Positions 1 to 6,396 of a DNA stretch of 8,635 bases are shown here, piece after piece. Both the position numbers and the translations under genes were made by a program. The first letter of the stretch is position 1, and each line of letters opens with the position of its first letter. Under the pieces are notes generated by a model. It was given only the letters and a program-made list of their open reading frames with translations, did not search any database and was not told where the DNA came from. The stretch comes from Erysipelotrichaceae bacterium (GTDB lineage Bacteria > Bacillota_I > Bacilli_A > Erysipelotrichales > Erysipelotrichaceae), in assembly GCA_024709285.1 (NCBI GenBank), contig JANJWY010000049.1:1-8635 (forward strand), read 5' to 3'.

Positions 1-17
1 ATACCCTGTGTTTTTAT

Positions 18-46
18 TTGACCAAACCTTTCAAGAAAGGTACAAT
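18..46 (+). promoter_or_regulatory. sigma-A type promoter for the HAD hydrolase gene
   Basis: The -35 box TTGACC (18-23) and the -10 box TACAAT (41-46) are separated by 17 bases. Each has one mismatch to consensus. Transcription would start near 53, giving a leader of about 19 bases before the ATG at 72. Confidence 0.75.
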
Positions 47-71
47 AGGGCATATGTAAGTGAGGGAAGAT

Positions 72-782
72 ATGATCAACACGATATTGTTTGATTTAGA
101 TGGCACATTGCTGCCCATGGATATAAAAGTATTTGAGAAAGTATACTTTGGCTCTTTGGCGAAGCATTTTACGGATAAACACGATATGCAAAGCTTCATC
201 GCTTTGATTTGGGGTGCTACCAAAGCCATGGTTGCCAATACCGAACATCGCACCAATGAGGATGTGTTCATGGATGCGATGAAACAGATGGTCCATGAGC
301 AGCTAGACGAATATAAGGCACGGTTCAGCCATTTTTATCAGACAGATTTTGATGAGGTGCGTCAATCAGTATCCAGAAACGAAGATATTCTTATAGCAAT
401 TAAAATGTTAAAAGAAAAGGGGTATCAGTTGGTCATTGCGACCAATCCGATGTTTCCGCGGTTAGCCATTTTAAAACGCATCGAATGGGCTGGATTGAAT
501 ATCGAGGATTTCAGTTATGTGACATCGTTTGAGGATAATCATTATTGCAAGCCGCAACCCAAATTCTATCAGGAAGTATTGAGTGAAATCGGAAAGTCAG
601 CGTCCGAATGTCTGATGGTAGGTAATGATACTGTCGAAGATTTGATTGCCTCAAAGCTTAATATTGCGACCTATCTGATAGAAGATCATGCGATCAAGCG
701 TGAAGAATCCTTTCTTCCGACGTATCAAGGAACGTATAAAGATTTTCTTGCTTTCGTCAAAGATCTTCCAAAAATCAACTAA
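72..782 (+). CDS. HAD-superfamily hydrolase (phosphatase-like)
   Basis: This is a 236-residue cytosolic HAD hydrolase, probably a small-molecule phosphatase; the substrate cannot be read from sequence. Motif I is FDLDGT, with the nucleophile Asp8 and acid/base Asp10. Motif II ends at Thr124 in VIATN. Motif III is the Lys of CKPQPKF (Lys160). Motif IV is GNDTVED (184-190), with the Mg-binding Asp186 and Asp190. About 110 residues between motifs I and II form the cap, as in C1-cap HADs. All catalytic residues are present and the length is normal. I chose ATG 72 over the in-frame GTG at 60 because GAGGG at 62-66 is well spaced from ATG 72, and the GTG would lie only about 7 bases from the predicted transcript start. 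It has its own promoter and terminator and is probably monocistronic. Confidence 0.93.
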   Translation: MINTILFDLDGTLLPMDIKVFEKVYFGSLAKHFTDKHDMQSFIALIWGATKAMVANTEHRTNEDVFMDAMKQMVHEQLDEYKARFSHFYQTDFDEVRQSVSRNEDILIAIKMLKEKGYQLVIATNPMFPRLAILKRIEWAGLNIEDFSYVTSFEDNHYCKPQPKFYQEVLSEIGKSASECLMVGNDTVEDLIASKLNIATYLIEDHAIKREESFLPTYQGTYKDFLAFVKDLPKIN

Positions 783-806
783 ACCCGCCTGGCGGGTTTT
801 CTTTTT
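781..806 (+). terminator. intrinsic terminator after the HAD gene
   Basis: AAACCCGCC (781-789) and GGCGGGTTT (791-799) are perfect complements around one base, so the innermost pairs must open to form the loop. A T-rich tail follows to 806. The stem starts inside the TAA stop codon (780-782). Confidence 0.88.
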
Positions 807-850
807 ACAGTCATTGTGGTACGCTTAATAACAGAAAATATGAGGTGGAC

Positions 851-1180
851 ATGGATACATTTTTTGTACGATGTTCGATGCACGAATCGGAAATGCTGCT
901 CGATCGCCATATCATCGACGGCAGTATTACCGGGACGTGCATCGGCCGGCATATGACCGGTACGGTCGGTCAGATGACCGTCGTCATTATTTATGAAAAG
1001 CATTACTATCGTGCCGGAAACCGGCTGACACTGACGGTCGTGTTGGATGATACCACCGGTAAAACGAGGGTTTTCACTTGCAGCGGGGGTGGCGGTCAGG
1101 GATTGTTCCGTTTTGACTGGGGAGCTGCGGAAAGTTTTAAAAACGCAGCATTCAATGCATTGAGGAGTTATGTAACCTAA
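851..1180 (+). CDS. DUF6054-like small protein
   Basis: This is a 109-residue protein with no signal peptide or membrane segment. The pattern resembles my recollection of the DUF6054 family of small Firmicute proteins: a strand-rich centre (VVIIYEKHYYRAGNRLTLTVVL), a Gly-rich SGGGGQGLFRFDWGAAESF segment (roughly residues 77-95) and a C-terminal helix. The molecular function of that family is unknown and none is claimed here. ATG 851 is preferred to the in-frame GTG 845 because GAGG at 842-845 would serve ATG 851 and overlaps the GTG. The stop is 12 bases before the peptidase start, and the peptidase ribosome site touches this stop, so the two are probably co-transcribed. Upstream only a weak promoter is visible (TTTACA 804-809 with TTAATA 825-830, short 15-base spacer). 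A hand count of 901-1140 gives about 54% GC, clearly above the neighbouring genes. Confidence 0.72.
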   Translation: MDTFFVRCSMHESEMLLDRHIIDGSITGTCIGRHMTGTVGQMTVVIIYEKHYYRAGNRLTLTVVLDDTTGKTRVFTCSGGGGQGLFRFDWGAAESFKNAAFNALRSYVT

Positions 1181-1192
1181 AGGAGGCCAACT

Positions 1193-2959
1193 ATGCGCTG
1201 GAGTTTAAAAGAATTGTATGAGTCATTTGAGGATGATGCCTTTGTTTCGGATATGAAGTTGTTGGACGAGAAGATCGAACAGTTTGGCGAGTGGGTTAAC
1301 CATTCAGTAAAAGAAGGCAATGATCCTGCGGAAACTATTTTGACATTTATCCGTTACAGCGAAGAAATAACGGCAACTTTATCCAAACTGTCGCAGTTTG
1401 CGAGTCTGACGAGTGCGACAGATGCGCGAAATGAATCAGCTTTGGATTATTTGAATAAACTGAACGTAAAGTCGACGGCTCTGACACAGCCAAGCGTTGT
1501 CTTTCAAACGTATTTGAAAGGGTTGGACTCACTGGAACAGATCATCGAGTCTTCATTGCAACTGAAGGAATATGCTTTCTATCTGGAACAAATCAAATTG
1601 AGAAGTAAGTATATGCTGACTGAAAAAGAAGAAGTAGCCATTTCGAAATTGACTACGACCGGATCAACAGCTTGGAGCAATCTTCAGAACAAACTTTCCT
1701 CAACTTTGATGGTCGATGTACTATTGGATGGTGAGAAGAAATCATTACCTTTGCCGGCAGTGCGCAATCTGGCGTACAGCGAAGACAAAAGCAAACGCTT
1801 GGCCGGTTATCAGGCGGAAATGGATGCATACAAGAAAATTGAAGAATCCTCTGCTGCGGCTTTGAATGGAATCAAAGGGGAAGTCGTTACCTTGTGCGAG
1901 CTGCGCGGATTTGAATCACCCTTGGAAGAAACACTGATTAAATCACGGCTGGATAAAGAGACGCTGGATGCGATGCTCAGTGCCATGCGCGAGTATCTTC
2001 CGGCATTTCAAAAATACTTGCGCCGAAAAGCAGAACTGCTTGGACATCGGAATGGTTTACCGTTCTATGATATGTTTGCGCCGATGGGCGAGGTCAACAT
2101 AACTTATACTTATCCTGAAGCGATGGATTTTATCATTGCACAGTTCAGAACATTCTCAGACAGATTAGCTGATTTCACTCAACATGCCTACGACAATGCC
2201 TGGTTAGATGTTGAGCCGCGTGAAGGCAAGCGTGGCGGCGCGTTCTGTTCCAATCTGCATGGCATCAAAGAATCGCGGATTTTATCCAATTTCAGTGGCA
2301 GTTTCTCCAATATGACGACATTGGCCCATGAATTGGGTCATGCATACCACGGGGCAAATCTGGTCGATGAGTCCATTCTTAACAGCCGGTATCCGATGCC
2401 GATTGCCGAAACTGCTTCAATCTTTTGCGAGACGATCGTTGTAAATGCAGCGCTGAACAATGCTTCAAAAGAAGAGCAGCTGGCGATTCTGGAGTCATCG
2501 ATATCCGATTCTACTCAGGTCATCGTTGATATTTACAGTCGTTTCTTATTTGAAAGTGCTTTGTTTGAAGAACGTAAGAATTCGGTGGTTTCCGTAGCTA
2601 AACTGAAAGAACTGATGTTGAAAGCCCAAAAAGAAGCGTATGGAGATGGATTGGATCCGGATTTCTTACATCCATATATGTGGATCAATAAACCGCATTA
2701 CTATTCCGCCGGATTGAATTTCTATAACTTTCCATATGCTTTCGGATTGTTGTTTTCCAAGGGGTTGTATGCGCAATATCTCAAAGATGGGGAAGCGTTT
2801 GTTGCTAAGTATGACACGTTGCTTAATGCGACCGGAAAAGAGCTGATCGCAGATGTGGCCATGCGGATGAATGTGGATGTGCATGATCCGGATTTCTTCA
2901 GAAGCTCATTGGCATTGATCGAAAAAGATATCGAAAAGTTTATCGAACTTTCAAAATAA
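1193..2959 (+). CDS. M3-family zinc oligoendopeptidase (PepF-like)
   Basis: This is a 588-residue cytosolic metallopeptidase that would hydrolyse short peptides rather than whole proteins, as known for the oligoendopeptidase F/M3 family. The zinc site is HELGH: His379 and His383 bind zinc and Glu380 is catalytic. The third ligand is probably Glu406 in PIAETASIF. The downstream KPHYYSAGLNFYNF segment (His502, Tyr503, Tyr504 onward) matches the substrate-binding His/Tyr region of the family. The N-terminal opening (MRWSLKELYESF) and the length fit the PepF/M3 subgroup rather than thimet oligopeptidase. There is no signal peptide. A strong AAAGGAGG at 1179-1186 precedes ATG 1193 and overlaps the end of the upstream DUF6054-like gene, which implies a two-gene unit. 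No truncation or missing catalytic residue is seen. Confidence 0.95.
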   Translation: MRWSLKELYESFEDDAFVSDMKLLDEKIEQFGEWVNHSVKEGNDPAETILTFIRYSEEITATLSKLSQFASLTSATDARNESALDYLNKLNVKSTALTQPSVVFQTYLKGLDSLEQIIESSLQLKEYAFYLEQIKLRSKYMLTEKEEVAISKLTTTGSTAWSNLQNKLSSTLMVDVLLDGEKKSLPLPAVRNLAYSEDKSKRLAGYQAEMDAYKKIEESSAAALNGIKGEVVTLCELRGFESPLEETLIKSRLDKETLDAMLSAMREYLPAFQKYLRRKAELLGHRNGLPFYDMFAPMGEVNITYTYPEAMDFIIAQFRTFSDRLADFTQHAYDNAWLDVEPREGKRGGAFCSNLHGIKESRILSNFSGSFSNMTTLAHELGHAYHGANLVDESILNSRYPMPIAETASIFCETIVVNAALNNASKEEQLAILESSISDSTQVIVDIYSRFLFESALFEERKNSVVSVAKLKELMLKAQKEAYGDGLDPDFLHPYMWINKPHYYSAGLNFYNFPYAFGLLFSKGLYAQYLKDGEAFVAKYDTLLNATGKELIADVAMRMNVDVHDPDFFRSSLALIEKDIEKFIELSK

Positions 2960-2982
2960 CAAGTCTTCGGACTTGTTTTTTT
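2959..2982 (+). terminator. intrinsic terminator with UUCG tetraloop
   Basis: ACAAGTC (2959-2965) pairs with GACTTGT (2970-2976) around a TTCG loop closed by C-G, the extra-stable cUUCGg tetraloop, followed by a run of T to 2982. The stem starts on the last base of the TAA stop codon of the peptidase gene. Confidence 0.92.
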
Positions 2983-2992
2983 ATTTTATACA

Positions 2993-3020
2993 TTGACAAG
3001 TATCTATATAGGTGTAAGAT
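2993..3020 (+). promoter_or_regulatory. promoter of the arsR-permease-thioredoxin operon
   Basis: A perfect -35 TTGACA (2993-2998) is followed after 16 bases by TAAGAT (3015-3020) as the best -10. The spacer and the -10 box are covered by a palindrome, as expected for a promoter repressed by the ArsR protein encoded next. Confidence 0.72.
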
Positions 3021-3028
3021 ATAGATAC
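3000..3028 (+). promoter_or_regulatory. probable ArsR operator (10-bp inverted repeat)
   Basis: GTATCTATAT (3000-3009) and ATATAGATAC (3019-3028) are exact reverse complements with a 9-base centre. The repeat occupies the promoter spacer and -10 box. ArsR/SmtB repressors bind imperfect AT-rich palindromes at this location, so autoregulation is inferred. Confidence 0.7.
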
Positions 3029-3039
3029 ATATCGATATG
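3028..3039 (+). promoter_or_regulatory. second palindrome upstream of arsR, possible accessory operator
   Basis: CATATCGATATG is a perfect 12-base palindrome that lies just after the first operator and runs into the GAGG ribosome site (3039-3042). Its centre is about 19-20 bases from the centre of the first repeat, close to two helical turns, so a second repressor dimer could sit on the same face. Short AT-rich palindromes also arise by chance. Confidence 0.4.
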
Positions 3040-3049
3040 AGGTGATGAT

Positions 3050-3346
3050 GTGGATATTGTAGCTTGTTTTAAGGCATTATCGGACGATACCCGATATAAA
3101 ATATTTCTGAAACTGAAGTCGAAGGAGTTTTGTGCCTGTGATTTATTGGAAAGTTTTGATATCACACAGCCGACATTGTCCTTTCATATGAGAAAACTGA
3201 TGGAATGTGGATTGGTGGTTGGCAAGAAAGATGGAATCTGGATGCGTTATCGGATCAATGATGCGGTTGTTAAGCAAGTAATCGAACAGTTGGAAGAAAC
3301 TTTGGCTCCGGTTGAGTGTTTATGTGAAGGGAAATGTGCACAATGA
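3050..3346 (+). CDS. ArsR/SmtB-family metalloregulatory repressor
   Basis: This is a 98-residue winged-helix repressor. The recognition region is TQPTLSFHMRKLMECGLV, typical of ArsR. The metal-site helix carries EFCACDL, equivalent to the ELCVCDL motif of ArsR proteins, with Cys28 and Cys30 as likely thiol ligands. Further cysteines lie at Cys6 and in a C-terminal CLCEGKC cluster (Cys90, Cys92, Cys96). The family binds operator DNA without metal and releases it on binding As(III), Sb(III) or a thiophilic metal. Which inducer applies here cannot be settled by eye. The start is GTG 3050, preceded by GAGG at 3039-3042; no in-frame start lies upstream before a stop codon. The stop overlaps the permease start (ATGA at 3343-3346), giving translational coupling. 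Confidence 0.93.
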   Translation: MDIVACFKALSDDTRYKIFLKLKSKEFCACDLLESFDITQPTLSFHMRKLMECGLVVGKKDGIWMRYRINDAVVKQVIEQLEETLAPVECLCEGKCAQ

Positions 3347-4335
3347 ATGTACTCGTGTGGCTGAATGATCAGCTCTTAAAAATGGTTTGGCTGAGCAATC
3401 TGATAGAATCGATGCTCATAACGGTGGGAATAGACATAGAATCACGTTTTGGGGCAAGCTTGAATTTCTTTATTTATGATGTCATCAAGATTTTCATCTT
3501 GTTGTCCGTGTTGATCTATTCGATATCTTATATTCAAAGTTATTTTCCTCCGGAAAGAACCCGGCAGATTTTAGGCAGACACAAAGGAATCGTTGCAAGA
3601 CTGTTTGCGGCATTGCTTGGAACTGTAACGCCGTTTTGCTCCTGTTCCTCCATTCCGCTATTCATCGGCTTTACCAATGCCGGATTACCCATCGGTGTGA
3701 CCTTCTCCTTTTTGATTTCATCCCCGCTTGTGGATTTGGCTTCCGTTATCCTGTTGGCCAGCATTTTTAACTGGACGGTTGCCTTGGCTTATGTTCTGGT
3801 CGGGATTTTACTGGCTGTCATCGGCGGAAGTCTGATATCCGGACTGAAAATGGAAAAGTATGTCGAGGGATTTGTGTATGACAGTCCGATGGTCACCCTT
3901 GAAGCAGAAGAAATGACTAAGAAAGAGCGCAGGGCTTTCGCGAAAGAACAAGTGATCTTCATAGTCAATAAAGTATGGATTTATGTGCTCGTCGGTGTCG
4001 GAATCGGAGCAGCAATTCATAACTACATTCCAGAATCCTGGATCACAGCGGTCTTGGGTATGGATAAATGGTACTCCGTGCCACTGGCAACATTGGTCGG
4101 TGTTCCGATGTATGCGGATATCTTCGGTACCTTACCGATTGCATCAGCTCTTGTAGATAAAGGGGTCGGTCTGGGGACAGCGTTGGCATTTATGATGGCA
4201 GTAACGACATTGAGTCTTCCGTCCATCATTTTATTGAAGAATGTCGTGAAGACGAAATTGTTGTTATTGTTTGTGGCTTATTGTACCTTTGGTATTATGT
4301 TGATTGGATTTTTATTTAATATCCTGATGGGATAA
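3343..4335 (+). CDS. COG0701/ArsP-type permease, probable metalloid or metal exporter
   Basis: This is a 330-residue polytopic inner-membrane protein with roughly eight hydrophobic segments. The signature is VTPFCSCSSIPLFIG, with Cys99 and Cys101, followed by GLPIGVTFSFLISSPLVD. This is characteristic of the predicted permease family COG0701 (PF03773), which includes ArsP, an exporter of trivalent organoarsenicals, and YraQ-type proteins. A second half-like segment (VPMYADIFGTLPIASALVDKG) suggests an internal repeat. A central cytoplasmic charged stretch (EAEEMTKKERRAFAKEQ) separates the halves. I chose ATG 3343, which forms an ATGA overlap with arsR. The in-frame ATG at 3334 lies only 2 bases after its AAGGG (3327-3331). 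Context with ArsR and a CPNC protein points to efflux of a thiol-reactive species; As(III), methylarsenite, Cu or Zn remain possible. Confidence 0.88.
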   Translation: MNVLVWLNDQLLKMVWLSNLIESMLITVGIDIESRFGASLNFFIYDVIKIFILLSVLIYSISYIQSYFPPERTRQILGRHKGIVARLFAALLGTVTPFCSCSSIPLFIGFTNAGLPIGVTFSFLISSPLVDLASVILLASIFNWTVALAYVLVGILLAVIGGSLISGLKMEKYVEGFVYDSPMVTLEAEEMTKKERRAFAKEQVIFIVNKVWIYVLVGVGIGAAIHNYIPESWITAVLGMDKWYSVPLATLVGVPMYADIFGTLPIASALVDKGVGLGTALAFMMAVTTLSLPSIILLKNVVKTKLLLLFVAYCTFGIMLIGFLFNILMG

Positions 4336-4348
4336 GGGAGGAAAAAAT

Positions 4349-4603
4349 ATGATCATAAAAATTTTGGGTTCAGGCTGTCCGAATTGTAAGAAATTGGAAT
4401 TGAATGCGCGTGAAGCAGTAAAGCAGTTGGGCTTAGGAGTGGATTTTGTTAAGGTAACCGACTTCAAAGACATTGCGAGATACGGTATCATGCGCACGCC
4501 GGGGTTGGTGTTTGATGAAAAAGTCGTGTCTTTTGGTAAGGTTACGGATACTGCTACCATCGTCGAACTGTTAAAAGGATATATCAACGAACGGAGAGTC
4601 TGA
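4349..4603 (+). CDS. small thioredoxin-fold redox protein (CPNC)
   Basis: This is an 84-residue single-domain protein. It has a minimal thioredoxin fold with the active-site Cys10-Pro-Asn-Cys13 after the first strand and a probable cis-proline at Pro51 in MRTPGLVFD. The size and the GSGCPNC opening match the 'redox-active disulfide protein 2' type of small thioredoxin-like proteins. It has no signal peptide, so it would act in the cytoplasm. GGGAGG directly after the permease stop (4336-4341) serves ATG 4349, so the gene is the third member of the ArsR operon. Small CxxC proteins commonly accompany COG0701 permeases. A role in delivering, releasing or reducing the permease substrate, or in reducing the permease or ArsR thiols, is inference. 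Confidence 0.9.
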   Translation: MIIKILGSGCPNCKKLELNAREAVKQLGLGVDFVKVTDFKDIARYGIMRTPGLVFDEKVVSFGKVTDTATIVELLKGYINERRV

Positions 4604-4619
4604 ACAAAAGACTCTTTTT
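4595..4619 (+). terminator. intrinsic terminator of the ArsR operon
   Basis: AGAGTCT (4595-4601) pairs with AGACTCT (4609-4615) around a 7-base loop and is followed by T residues to 4619. The left arm lies within the last codons of the thioredoxin-like gene and includes the first base of its TGA stop (4601-4603). Confidence 0.82.
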
Positions 4620-4714
4620 ACATGTGTTATACTGTTTGTAATAAGCAATGATCCCATTTCGAAGTAAGTTTTTGATTGTCGGTTTAAAAATTTCATGAAA
4701 ATGTACTGAAAGGA

Positions 4715-4742
4715 TTGAATAGCATAAATCGAGTGTTATAAT
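4715..4742 (+). promoter_or_regulatory. extended -10 promoter for the GGDEF-EAL gene
   Basis: TTGAAT (4715-4720) lies 16 bases upstream of a perfect TATAAT (4737-4742), which is preceded by TG at 4734-4735 (extended -10). Transcription would begin near 4749, leaving a leader of about 33 bases before ATG 4782. Confidence 0.78.
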
Positions 4743-4766
4743 GATTCAATATGATTAATGAATCAT
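4741..4766 (+). promoter_or_regulatory. inverted repeat at the transcription start, possible operator
   Basis: ATGATTCA (4741-4748) and TGAATCAT (4759-4766) are exact reverse complements separated by 10 bases. They overlap the end of the -10 box and the predicted start site. A related ATTGAAT (4714-4720) sits on the -35 box and is the reverse complement of ATTCAAT (4744-4750). The placement suits a repressor, but the factor is unknown. Confidence 0.45.
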
Positions 4767-4781
4767 AAGTTGGGAGAAAAA

Positions 4782-6392
4782 ATGAGGCGACTGCTTGGAT
4801 TTCTTCAAAAAGTAAATCAAAGTATATTAAAATTTCAGGGTCGTCCTTTTTTTGAGGCTGTTCGCTTTTTGATCATTTATCTTTTGGTCGGAGTCGTTTG
4901 GATCGTTTGGTCTGACAAGTGGCTGGCAGCGGTCGTAAGTGACTATGAAACTTTTGTTGAGATGCAGACATATAAAGGTTGGTTTTATGTAATTACTTCG
5001 GGAGTATTATTTTTCGTCATTTTGAAGTCCCGTCTTTCCTTACTTAAGGATTTATCTGATAAACTTATCCATCAGGCAACGTATGATGAGTTAACGCAAT
5101 TGCCAAACAAAAGCAAACTGACTCAGATGATCGATCAAATGATTGGTCGATGCGGTTTAGATGATCGATTTGCTTTGATTTGCATGGACTTTGATGATTT
5201 CTCCAATGTCAATGAACTTTTGGGATATCATATCGGCGATCAGTTGATTTCATCAATTTCCGACAGAGTGAAACCGCTGATCAACCAAGAGGATATTATT
5301 GGGCGTGATAGCGACGGCTTTGTGTTTTTTGTTAACTTAGACAAATATCCTGAAGATCAGTTAACGGATTTTTTGGAAGAAATAAAGAAAAGTGTTAATC
5401 AATCGTTAAATATTGAAAATCAAATGCTCTTTTTGACTTGTACAATGGGTATTTCCCAGTTTCCTCAAGACGGTAACTCGTTTGCAGAGCTATATAAAGC
5501 AGCCAATGCGGCCATCCATCAACTGAAAGAAAAAGGAAAAAACGATTATCACTTCTTTGCTGAAGAATTTCATTTGAAACGACTCGAACGGGTTACCATG
5601 ATGAACGAACTGCGAAATTCCATTGATAACCGTGATTTGCATTTCGTTTTCCAACCAATTTATCAAATGACTGAAAACAGAATCATAGGCTTTGAGACAC
5701 TTATTCGCTGGGAAAGCCCGACATTCGGATCGGTGTCTCCGGCAATTTTCATTGAATACTCTGAGAATACCGGTTTGATTCAATTGATTGATGAGTTCGT
5801 TTTTGAGTCGGTCATACGTCTTCGCAAGGAGTGGTGTCATAATGAATACAAGGATATCGTTATTTCACTCAACTTATCTGCAAAAGGGCTTGCCAGTGCG
5901 CAACTGATGGCAAAAGTAGCTTCGTTGGTTCAGTTATACGAAATTGATCCGCATCATATTCAAATCGAAATTACGGAAACCGCTTTGATTGCAAATTTCG
6001 ATATAGCTATCGAGCATCTTCATTTCCTCAGAAATTTGGGTTTCAGTATCGCCCTTGATGATTTTGGTTCAGGTTATTCCTCGCTGACATACCTGCAGAC
6101 ATTACCAATCGATACGTTGAAAATTGATCGAATGTTTACGAAGAATATCGGTTTGGATGCTAAGCAAGACATGATTTTGGAAGCTATTATCAACTTGGCA
6201 GCTCAACTTGATTTGAAACTGGTTATTGAGGGAATTGAAAACGTACAACAAAGAGATTTCCTGCTGGAGCATCAATGTCTGTTTGGACAGGGGTACTTCT
6301 TCGGCCAGCCATTAGAACTAGCGAAAGCGTGTGAATTAGTGAAGAAAGAAATAAAGGAAGCAAACAGTAAAAATAAAGGTGATATGATATAA
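4782..6392 (+). CDS. membrane GGDEF-EAL protein, probable c-di-GMP phosphodiesterase
   Basis: This 536-residue protein has two N-terminal membrane segments (about residues 26-50 and 65-85) flanking a short external loop, then cytoplasmic GGDEF (about 95-250) and EAL (about 268-510) domains. The GGDEF domain keeps DELTQLPN (102-109) and DFDDFSNVN (136-144). Its active-site loop reads DSDGF (176-180) in place of GG[DE]EF, so cyclase activity is probably lost. The EAL domain looks complete: Glu305 in FETLIRW (the EAL position, here ETL), Asn364 in NLSA, Glu396 and Glu399 in EITE, Asp426/Asp427 in DDFGSGYSS, Lys447 in LKID, Glu483 and Glu486 in EGIE, and QGYFFGQPL. The inferred role is hydrolysis of c-di-GMP, perhaps with GTP sensing by the dead GGDEF. 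ATG 4782 is chosen because GGGAG (4772-4776) precedes it; the in-frame ATG 4758 has no ribosome site and lies at the predicted transcript start. Confidence 0.92.
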   Translation: MRRLLGFLQKVNQSILKFQGRPFFEAVRFLIIYLLVGVVWIVWSDKWLAAVVSDYETFVEMQTYKGWFYVITSGVLFFVILKSRLSLLKDLSDKLIHQATYDELTQLPNKSKLTQMIDQMIGRCGLDDRFALICMDFDDFSNVNELLGYHIGDQLISSISDRVKPLINQEDIIGRDSDGFVFFVNLDKYPEDQLTDFLEEIKKSVNQSLNIENQMLFLTCTMGISQFPQDGNSFAELYKAANAAIHQLKEKGKNDYHFFAEEFHLKRLERVTMMNELRNSIDNRDLHFVFQPIYQMTENRIIGFETLIRWESPTFGSVSPAIFIEYSENTGLIQLIDEFVFESVIRLRKEWCHNEYKDIVISLNLSAKGLASAQLMAKVASLVQLYEIDPHHIQIEITETALIANFDIAIEHLHFLRNLGFSIALDDFGSGYSSLTYLQTLPIDTLKIDRMFTKNIGLDAKQDMILEAIINLAAQLDLKLVIEGIENVQQRDFLLEHQCLFGQGYFFGQPLELAKACELVKKEIKEANSKNKGDMI

Positions 6393-6393
6393 T
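6385..6393 (+). promoter_or_regulatory. extended -10 promoter for the BusR-like gene
   Basis: TG-A-TATAAT occupies 6385-6393, a perfect extended -10 element; no good -35 box is visible at the usual distance. It lies on the last codons of the GGDEF-EAL gene, whose TAA stop (6390-6392) is part of TATAAT. Transcription would start near 6400. Confidence 0.62.
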
Positions 6394-6396
6394 ATC
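6386..6396 (+). promoter_or_regulatory. palindrome GATAT-A-ATATC over the -10 box, possible operator
   Basis: GATAT and ATATC flank a central A at 6391, forming an 11-base perfect palindrome coincident with the -10 box. A GGTGATA heptamer occurs upstream (6378-6384) and downstream (6407-6413). Autoregulation by the protein encoded next is possible, but AT-rich palindromes at -10 boxes are common by chance. Confidence 0.3.

Noticed and set aside
14..296. Short minus-strand frames over the HAD gene
   Set aside because: They overlap a strong plus-strand promoter and a HAD gene with all four catalytic motifs.
779..1003. A 74-codon minus-strand frame over the DUF6054-like gene
   Set aside because: It would end at the HAD terminator and lies opposite a plus-strand gene with a good ribosome site. 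The product looks like a GC-rich shadow.
4758..4781. Eight-residue N-terminal extension of the GGDEF-EAL protein from ATG 4758
   Set aside because: There is no ribosome site before 4758, which is about 9 bases from the predicted transcript start. ATG 4782 has GGGAG at 4772-4776.
5301..5321. Active diguanylate cyclase reading of the GGDEF domain
   Set aside because: The signature loop is DSDGF, without the two glycines that hold GTP.
5490..5840. A 116-codon open frame on the minus strand
   Set aside because: It is antisense to the junction of the GGDEF and EAL domains, with no family features and no ribosome site of note.
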